5,724 nucleotides of DNA from Acidobacteriaceae bacterium (GTDB taxonomy: Bacteria > Acidobacteriota > Terriglobia > Terriglobales > Acidobacteriaceae). Made by a program: the position numbers and the translations under genes. The notes below the pieces were generated by a model, which searched no databases, was not told the DNA's origin, and saw only the letters and a list, made by a program, of their open reading frames with translations. Positions 1 to 4,711 of the stretch are shown piece by piece. Where the stretch lies: contig JASIJX010000100.1 in the NCBI GenBank assembly GCA_030049955.1, positions 1 through 5,724 of the forward strand, written 5' to 3'. The stretch's first letter is position 1, and the number at the start of each line of letters is the position of its first letter.

Positions 1-1
1 A

Positions 2-349
2 GTCGCCACCGGCGTCTGGCAGCTCAAGCAAATCTATCAGTACGCATACTCGCCGCTCTGCGCCCTCATCCTGCTGCTCGGCATCATAGGCAAACTGCCC
101 CGCGTCGGCCCGTCCACAAAAGGCGAAGGCATCGAGCGCCGCTACTTCTACGGCGCCGTCTGGTCGGTAACCGCCGCACAAACCGTTCTGCTTGTCCTCT
201 GGAAAGCCCTTCCCGAGACGCGCACAGGAAGCCTAATCAAGCTCACGGTCTTCGTGGCCGTGCTGGTCTTCATGGGCGTTCTTGCTGGCCGCGGCGTCCT
301 GCCCCGCACTCGTCCCATCCTCCCCGGCGAACTGATGGTGTCAGACTAA
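2..349 (+). CDS. C-terminal part of an unrecognised multi-pass membrane protein
   Basis: An open frame enters from the left edge and runs 115 codons to a TAA at 347-349; the start lies outside the window. The visible part has three hydrophobic stretches, about residues 18-32 (rich in Leu and Ile), 51-68 and 78-98, separated by charged loops (a Lys/Glu/Arg-rich loop near 40-47, another near 72-76), followed by a short polar tail ending in Val-Ser-Asp. This pattern fits an inner-membrane protein with at least three transmembrane helices in the seen part. I do not recognise the family and propose no function. Codons strongly favour C in third position (GCC, CTC, ATC), as in the following protease gene and unlike the genes after 2837. 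No ORF of comparable quality overlaps it. That it is a real coding region is likely; its role is unknown. Confidence 0.65.
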   Translation, partial: VATGVWQLKQIYQYAYSPLCALILLLGIIGKLPRVGPSTKGEGIERRYFYGAVWSVTAAQTVLLVLWKALPETRTGSLIKLTVFVAVLVFMGVLAGRGVLPRTRPILPGELMVSD

Positions 350-387
350 TTAGCCGACCGCACAGGCGGTAACCTGCCACAACCGCT

Positions 388-438
388 CCGTGCCGCATCC
401 TTTTCACGGCCTCATCGTGAAAAGGGTGGGAAACCACA
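388..438 (-). repeat. Imperfect palindromic intergenic repeat, copy 1 (hairpin)
   Basis: The core is a perfect 10-bp stem, 399-408 paired with 416-425 (CCTTTTCACG / CGTGAAAAGG), around a 7-base loop. It continues outward through one T-G wobble and two further pairs to 396/428. Read on the - strand, the flanks are TGTGGTTTCCCACCC and AGGATGCGGCACGG, which match copy 2 at 4632-4678 almost base for base, while the stem itself differs. No T-run follows on either side, so it is not a standard intrinsic terminator for the membrane gene ending at 349. It is best read as a member of a dispersed palindromic family. Confidence 0.7.
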
Positions 439-588
439 TAATCTTAGAAATCCCCAATTACATCCGTAAGCCCATTCTTCCAATTCAACCTGCCCTCATC
501 CTCACCCGAATTCCGCACCCAGCCGATATCTGAGAAGAAACTAAGACGGCTAGCCCACGCTCATCGCCGGTCGTCTGGAAAGGCCGCC

Positions 589-2523
589 ATGCGCCCGCTT
601 CTCAGAGCTTTTTCATTAGCCGCCGCTGCGCTGCTCGCCGGCTGCGCGGCCACTTCCTCTGCACCCACCGCGCCCGCCGCCCGCATCACCCCGATAAACG
701 AAACTCAGACCGTCACCCTCACCGGCAACGTCCATCCTCTCGCCCGCCCCGAGTTCGACCAGGGCCCGCTCGATCCCTCCACGCCTCTCGACCGCATACT
801 GCTCGTTCTCAAGCCTTCTCCCGCACAGCAGTTCGCTCTCGACCAATTAGTCACCGCCCAGCAGGACCCGGCCTCGCCCAAGTACCACCAATGGCTCACG
901 CCCGCCGAATTTGGCGCCCAGTTCGGCGCCGCGCCCGCCCAGATTGCGCAAATCACCGCATGGCTCACATCCCACGGCTTCAACATCGAAGAGATCCCCG
1001 CCGGCAACCGTCTCATCGCCTTCGCCGGCACCGCCGGCCAAGTCGATGAAGCCTTCCACACCCAGATGCACCGTTACCGCATTGCCAGCACTGCTTTCAT
1101 CGCCAGTGACCACATTGCCAATGATCGTGACCCGCAAATCCCCGCCGCCCTCGCCAATTCCATCGCCGGCATCGTCTCGCTTAACGACTTCCGCCGCCAC
1201 TCCTCGCTCGTACTGCGCACACTGCCTGCAACGCATTCTTCGATCCAGCCGCAATCGGCTAGCAGTCCGCAGTACTCTGCCGGCAGCACGCACTACATAG
1301 CTCCGGCCGACTTCGCAACCATCTACGACCTCAACCCGCTCTACAACGCCGGCAACTCCGGCGCCGGTGCATCCATCGCCATCGCCGGCCGCAGCAATAT
1401 TGATCTCGCCGACGTGGCCCAATTCCGCGCCACGACCGGCCTCGCCGCCAATCCCCCCGCCGTCATCCTCGCCGGCGCCGATCCCGGCCTGGCCGGTTCC
1501 GACCAGGCTGAGGCTACGCTCGACGTCGAGTGGAGCGGCGCCGTAGCGCCCGCAGCATCCATCACCCTCGTTGCCGCCACATCCACCGCCACCACGGACG
1601 GCGTCGATCTCGCCTCGGCCTACATCGTCAACCACTCCACTGCGCCCATCCTCAGCTCCAGCTATTCCACTTGCGAGCAGCAAATGGGCGCCGCGGAGCT
1701 GGCCTTCTACAACGCGCTCTGGGAGCAGGCTGCCGCTGAAGGCATCAGCGTCTTCGTTGCCTCAGGCGACGCCGGCGCAGCCGGCTGTTCTGCCGGCTCT
1801 GACATCACGGGCTCCGCGCCCGCGGTCAACGGCCTCTGCACCCCGTCCTACGCCACTTGCGTTGGTGGAACGGAATTCAACGAAGGTGCGAATGCCGCGG
1901 CGTACTGGGCCGCAACCAACGGCTCCGGCCCCGGCTCTGCACTTGGCTCGGCGCTTCAGTACATCCCCGAAGAAGTCTGGAACGAGAGCGCAGCCAACAG
2001 CGGTTCGGATATGTGGGCATCCGGCGGCGGCGTCAGCACTGTTTACGCGCAGCCCGCCTGGCAGTTTGCCGTCTCCGGCGCAACCGCCGCCGGCAGCATG
2101 CGCGCCGTGCCCGACGCAGCTCTCGCCGCCTCAAACCACGACGGCGCCATCATGGTCGAGAACGGTGGCTTCATGATCGCTTCGGGAACATCCGTAGCCG
2201 CACCCTCATTCGCCGGCATCATGGCGCTGGTCATCGCAGCCCAAAGCGATAAAGGGCAGGGCAGCGCCAACCCGCGCCTTTACGCGCTCGCCGTCGCCGC
2301 ACCGTCCGCCTTTCATCCCACGCCTTCGGGTACCAACACAGTCCCAGGCGTCGCAGGTTACGCGGCCACGGGCGCGGTGTACAACCTTGCCACCGGCCTC
2401 GGCTCGGTCGATGCGTCTGAGCTGGTGAGCCATTGGGCAGCACAGTCAACGCCGTCTTGTCCCACGCGGCTGGTGCGCGCCCGCTGCCGCTCCGGCGTCC
2501 GTCCCTGGATGTTATTTCCCTAA
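589..2523 (+). CDS. S53 family (sedolisin/kumamolisin-like) endopeptidase, predicted lipoprotein
   Basis: Predicted secreted serine-carboxyl endopeptidase, a family usually active at acid pH and made as a self-activating precursor. Residues 1-19 form a lipoprotein signal: Arg2 and Arg6, a hydrophobic core, then Leu-Ala-Gly-Cys with the lipidated Cys19. The pro-kumamolisin activation domain spans about 45-205 and the catalytic domain about 235-617. Family residues are visible: Glu308 and Asp312 (E-x-x-x-D), Asp394 in SGDAG, and nucleophile Ser535 in SGTSVAAPS. Cys362, 400, 417 and 424 sit where secreted homologues have disulfides, as I recall them. The oddity is the calcium site: the Asp expected after Phe575-His576 is Pro577, and the Asp expected in the G-x-G-[WY]-D motif is Asn599. 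The last ~27 residues are Arg-rich and not family-like, and there are no C-terminal Ig-like domains. The ATG follows GGAAAGG at 577-583. It likely degrades environmental protein at the cell envelope. Codons end mainly in C. Confidence 0.93.
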   Translation: MRPLLRAFSLAAAALLAGCAATSSAPTAPAARITPINETQTVTLTGNVHPLARPEFDQGPLDPSTPLDRILLVLKPSPAQQFALDQLVTAQQDPASPKYHQWLTPAEFGAQFGAAPAQIAQITAWLTSHGFNIEEIPAGNRLIAFAGTAGQVDEAFHTQMHRYRIASTAFIASDHIANDRDPQIPAALANSIAGIVSLNDFRRHSSLVLRTLPATHSSIQPQSASSPQYSAGSTHYIAPADFATIYDLNPLYNAGNSGAGASIAIAGRSNIDLADVAQFRATTGLAANPPAVILAGADPGLAGSDQAEATLDVEWSGAVAPAASITLVAATSTATTDGVDLASAYIVNHSTAPILSSSYSTCEQQMGAAELAFYNALWEQAAAEGISVFVASGDAGAAGCSAGSDITGSAPAVNGLCTPSYATCVGGTEFNEGANAAAYWAATNGSGPGSALGSALQYIPEEVWNESAANSGSDMWASGGGVSTVYAQPAWQFAVSGATAAGSMRAVPDAALAASNHDGAIMVENGGFMIASGTSVAAPSFAGIMALVIAAQSDKGQGSANPRLYALAVAAPSAFHPTPSGTNTVPGVAGYAATGAVYNLATGLGSVDASELVSHWAAQSTPSCPTRLVRARCRSGVRPWMLFP

Positions 2524-2586
2524 GTTGCCGAGTTCGGTTTTTGACTCTGCTACTGAACTGGGTGGCACACGAAAAATGCGTATCGC

Positions 2587-2615
2587 TACTGCGGGCTGTT
2601 GCGGATCGCGCAGTA
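2587..2615. repeat. 7-bp perfect inverted repeat
   Basis: TACTGCG at 2587-2593 pairs perfectly with CGCAGTA at 2609-2615 across a 15-base loop. It lies 63 bases after the protease stop codon. No T-run follows, so a terminator role is not supported, and a 7-bp match with this loop could be chance. Confidence 0.35.
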
Positions 2616-2617
2616 AA

Positions 2618-2661
2618 AGGCGACTGCAGATCCTTCGCGTCGCTCAGCCGATGACTCGGCT
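2618..2661. repeat. Possible degenerate dispersed repeat with terminal hairpin
   Basis: The segment containing CTGCAGATCCTTCG and CGCTCAG resembles, from memory, short repeats scattered between genes of Terriglobia, in which the CTCAG is followed by GATGAC. Here the corresponding end is CCGATGAC. It finishes in a perfect 6-bp hairpin, AGCCGA (2646-2651) with TCGGCT (2656-2661) around TGAC. A related AAGGATGACA occurs again at 2709-2718. The family link is recollection only; the hairpin is seen directly. Confidence 0.3.
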
Positions 2662-2730
2662 CCCCCACTGCAACAGTCTCACCCTAACTGCCGCTCATTC
2701 AGTGATACAAGGATGACATCGGTTGAAGGG

Positions 2731-2771
2731 GCGAGTTCGCACAGGTGACAGATTGAGCTCATCGAACTCGC
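2731..2771. promoter_or_regulatory. 9-bp perfect inverted repeat upstream of the dapF-like gene
   Basis: GCGAGTTCG at 2731-2739 and CGAACTCGC at 2763-2771 are exact reverse complements, separated by 23 bases. The spacer carries the 8-bp palindrome TGAGCTCA at 2754-2761. The right arm ends 65 bases before the proposed start codon at 2837. This placement suits an operator or a structured mRNA leader of the murein-recycling unit, but no known regulator site is recognised, so the role is inferred from position and symmetry only. Confidence 0.35.
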
Positions 2772-2836
2772 TCGGGTTGGCAGAGCGCAGTGGCGCTGTC
2801 GGTGGTAGCATCGGGCAAGGATGAGGTTCCATAAGC

Positions 2837-3670
2837 ATGGCCGGAGGAAGATTGATTTCGTTTACCAAGACGCAGGCCTGCGGCAACGATTTTTTGATCA
2901 TAGAAGAAGATGCTGCGGCCAACCAGGACAAGGCGGCGCTGGCGCAGCGGTTGTGCTCGCGACATACGGGCGTGGGCGCAGACGGCGTGGAGTTTTTTGC
3001 GTGGACCGGCGCGAAGGCAGGGCGCATCCGGCTGCATAACGCGGACGGCTCGGTGGCCGAGATCAGCGGCAACGGCACGCGCTGCGTGGCGGCGTGGATG
3101 GCGGAGAAGCTGGGATCGAAACCGGGCGACGAACTGGTGATTATGACCGACGCGGGCTCTCGCGTGTGCCGCATCAACAGCGTAAACGCGGAGAATAGCT
3201 TTGCGGTGGATGTGTCCACGAACATGGGCACGCCGGCGCTTGCTCCGCACACGGTGCGGCTGGAGAACGGCGAAGATATTACCGGCATCGCGGTCTCGAT
3301 GGGCAATCCGCATTTTGTGGTGGTGGTGGATGATGCGGAGTTCACCGTGGCAGGGCTGCCGTGGACCGAGGTAGGCGCGGAGATCTGCACGCACCAGGAT
3401 TTCCCCGGGCAGACGAACGTGGAGTTTGTGCGCGAGGTCAGCGAGCATGAAATAGAGATCCGCATTTTTGAGCGCGGGGTGGGACCGACGTCATCTTCAG
3501 GCACCGGGACATCCGCTGCAGCCGTGGCCGCGCTGGCGCTAAAGGGATGCGTTTCGCCGCTCACGGTGGTTGCGCCGGGCGGCCCGCAGACGGTGGAGTG
3601 GAGCGGACCGAACACGGATCTGCTGCTGACCGGGCCGGCGGCGCTGGTGGCGCGCGGCGAGGCGTGGTAA
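2837..3670 (+). CDS. dapF: DapF (diaminopimelate epimerase) family protein with both catalytic cysteines replaced by serine
   Basis: DapF converts LL- to meso-diaminopimelate for lysine and peptidoglycan using two cysteines, one per half of a two-domain cytoplasmic fold. At 277 residues the length is normal. Family positions I can place are Asn17 in CGNDF, Asn68 in HNADGS, Gly78-Asn79, Asn157 in GNPHF, Asn194 in TNVEF and Glu212-Arg213 in FERGVG, so the DAP pocket looks intact. The first catalytic Cys is Ser77 (E-I-S-G-N-G, codon AGC) and the second is Ser221 (S-S-S-G-T-G, codon TCA). The Glu usually just before that second motif is Pro217. Cys83, which follows in the R-C motif, is kept. Native epimerase activity is therefore doubtful; it may be a divergent enzyme, a slow variant or a DAP-binding protein. 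The stop lies 2 bases before ldcA, implying one transcript and coupled translation. The start could instead be TTG at 2852 (GGAGG at 2843-2847). The symbol marks family, not proven activity. Confidence 0.85.
   Translation: MAGGRLISFTKTQACGNDFLIIEEDAAANQDKAALAQRLCSRHTGVGADGVEFFAWTGAKAGRIRLHNADGSVAEISGNGTRCVAAWMAEKLGSKPGDELVIMTDAGSRVCRINSVNAENSFAVDVSTNMGTPALAPHTVRLENGEDITGIAVSMGNPHFVVVVDDAEFTVAGLPWTEVGAEICTHQDFPGQTNVEFVREVSEHEIEIRIFERGVGPTSSSGTGTSAAAVAALALKGCVSPLTVVAPGGPQTVEWSGPNTDLLLTGPAALVARGEAW
2843..2847 (+). promoter_or_regulatory. Internal Shine-Dalgarno-like GGAGG that may set a TTG start at 2852
   Basis: GGAGG lies just inside the reading frame begun at ATG 2837 and four bases before an in-frame TTG at 2852. 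Starting there would give a protein beginning Met-Ile-Ser-Phe-Thr-Lys, close to the usual short DapF N-terminus. The competing site for ATG 2837 is AAGGATGAGG at 2816-2825, whose end is 11 bases from the ATG. Spacing is slightly short for one and slightly long for the other, so the choice is open. Confidence 0.35.
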
Positions 3671-3672
3671 GG

Positions 3673-4614
3673 ATGCAGGCTCGCACAGTGGCTCTGCGCA
3701 AACCGGAAGCGTTGAAGCAAGGAGCGGGCGTGAGTGTGATTGCGCCGGCGAGCTTTGCGCAGACAGAGCGCGTGGAGCAGGGAGTGGCGGCGCTCAAGGC
3801 GCTGGGCTATGCGCCGGCCCTGAGTGCGAGTGCACGGGAGCGCGGTCCGATTTATTTTGCCGGCACGGCGGAGCTGCGGCTCGAGGACCTGCACGCGGCG
3901 TTTGCGGATGAAGCGACCAGCGCAGTGATGTGTTTGCGCGGCGGTTATGGATCCAACTATTTGCTCGAGTGTATTGACCTCAGGTTGATCGAGGAGCACC
4001 CGAAGGTTTTTTTTGCATACAGCGATTTGACGGGCGTGCAACTGCGGTTGCTGGATGAGCTGGGGCTGCCGGCGTTTCATGGGCCGATGGTGGCGGCGGA
4101 TTTTTATCTTGCAAACGGCGTGCATTGGGAAAGCTTTCGCGCCGCGACGGCTGGCGAGACCTACAGCGTGGGTGCGGCGGAGGGACTGCGGGCGCTGAAG
4201 CCGGGCATGGCGCGGGGGACGCTTTACGGCGGGTGCTTGTCGATTCTGGTTTCGTTGCTGGGCACGCCGTGGGAGCCGCGCACTGAGGGCAAGCTGCTGT
4301 TTCTTGAAGACGTGGGCGCGAAGCCGTACCAGGTGGACCGCATGCTGTGGCAGTTGCGAGCTGCGGGCAAGCTTGAGGGCGTGCGCGGCATTGTTTTTGG
4401 CGAGATGATGGATTGCGCCTCGTCGGGCGCTGCGTCCGATCTGCTGGATCAGGCAATTCTGAATGCGCTCGATGGGTTCGAGGGGCCGATCGCGATGGGG
4501 CTGCGCAGTGGACACGTTTCACAACGGAATGTGACGCTGACGTTTGGCGTGGAGGCGGAGCTTCGGGTTGGTGAGGAGACGCGGCTGGATTTGCTGGAGC
4601 CGGCGGTGCGGTGA
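3673..4614 (+). CDS. ldcA: LD-carboxypeptidase (murein tetrapeptide carboxypeptidase), peptidase family S66
   Basis: This cytoplasmic serine peptidase removes the terminal D-Ala from murein tetrapeptides recovered during wall turnover, giving the tripeptide that Mpl can reuse. The 313-residue product matches the usual family length of about 300. The N-terminus shows the family opening G-x-x-V-x-V-I-A-P-A-S (residues 17-27). R-G-G-Y-G follows at 89-93. Nucleophile Ser117 lies in F-A-Y-S-D-L-T, Glu212 in L-L-F-L-E-D, and His281 in L-R-S-G-H, the expected Ser-Glu-His triad. There is no signal peptide. The frame is open upstream to 3547, but that part lies inside the preceding gene and is not family-like. 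ATG 3673, two bases after the dapF-like stop, gives the right N-terminus. GAGG at 3659-3662 is a possible ribosome site; translation is probably coupled. Third positions are rich in G (GCG, CTG), like both neighbours in the cluster. Confidence 0.94.
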   Translation: MQARTVALRKPEALKQGAGVSVIAPASFAQTERVEQGVAALKALGYAPALSASARERGPIYFAGTAELRLEDLHAAFADEATSAVMCLRGGYGSNYLLECIDLRLIEEHPKVFFAYSDLTGVQLRLLDELGLPAFHGPMVAADFYLANGVHWESFRAATAGETYSVGAAEGLRALKPGMARGTLYGGCLSILVSLLGTPWEPRTEGKLLFLEDVGAKPYQVDRMLWQLRAAGKLEGVRGIVFGEMMDCASSGAASDLLDQAILNALDGFEGPIAMGLRSGHVSQRNVTLTFGVEAELRVGEETRLDLLEPAVR

Positions 4615-4631
4615 ATCGGTCTGTTGAGTGT

Positions 4632-4678
4632 TGTGGTTCCCACCCTAAGGGCAAAAAGCGCCTTAGGATGGGGTACCC
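4632..4678 (+). repeat. Imperfect palindromic intergenic repeat, copy 2 (long hairpin)
   Basis: The sequence folds into one long hairpin from 4635 to 4677 around an AAAAA loop (4653-4657). Paired blocks are 4651-4652 with 4658-4659, 4644-4650 with 4661-4667, 4638-4642 with 4669-4673 (one G-T wobble), and 4635-4637 with 4675-4677. They are broken by single bulges at 4660 and 4674 and a C-A mismatch at 4643/4668. The flanks match copy 1 (388-438) read on the other strand. It lies between ldcA and mpl without a following T-run, so it may affect mRNA stability or partial termination, but it is not a textbook terminator. Confidence 0.75.
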
Positions 4679-4711
4679 ATAAGTTAGCAAGATTTGTGAC
4701 GGGGCGGATTG

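Larger units (their letters stand above)
2524..2836. other. 313-base intergenic region with no supported gene
   Basis: No convincing gene is visible on either strand; the short open frames here show no family motifs. It holds a 7-bp inverted repeat (2587-2615), a possible degenerate repeat ending in a 6-bp hairpin (2618-2661), a 9-bp inverted repeat (2731-2771), and a small hairpin at 2784-2797 (AGCGC-AGTG-GCGCT). The promoter of the downstream dapF-like/ldcA unit should lie here, but I see no clear -35/-10 pair. Strand composition flips inside it: hand counts give C 27, G 10 in 2641-2700 and G 21, C 10 in 2701-2760. Confidence 0.7.

Noticed and set aside
434..446. Possible -10 element CATAAT for the protease gene
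   Set aside because: It overlaps the edge of the repeat, lies about 150 bases before the start codon and has no recognisable -35 at the right spacing.
847..1683. Antisense Gly/Val-rich open frame of 278 codons inside the protease gene
   Set aside because: Composition is the simple complement of GCC/ATC-rich codons; no motif, and the + strand S53 protein is certain.
2528..2542. Intrinsic terminator after the protease (CCG-AGTT-CGG then TTTTT)
   Set aside because: The stem has only three pairs, too weak for a convincing terminator, though the five T's right after the stop codon are suggestive.
2524..2836. Replication origin at the C-rich to G-rich switch
   Set aside because: The direction of the switch fits an origin, but I find no DnaA boxes (TTATNCACA type), no AT-rich unwinding region and no dnaA, dnaN or similar genes nearby.
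3547..3672. N-terminal extension of ldcA from an upstream ATG
   Set aside because: It would overlap the end of the dapF-like gene by over 120 bases and adds a Gly/Arg/Ala-rich stretch absent from S66 peptidases; ATG 3673 gives the normal N-terminus.
2695..4515. Antisense open frame of 606 codons over the dapF-like gene and ldcA
   Set aside because: It mirrors two genes with clear catalytic and binding motifs; its own product is Arg/His/Ser/Pro-rich without domains. Long antisense frames are common in G+C-rich genes.
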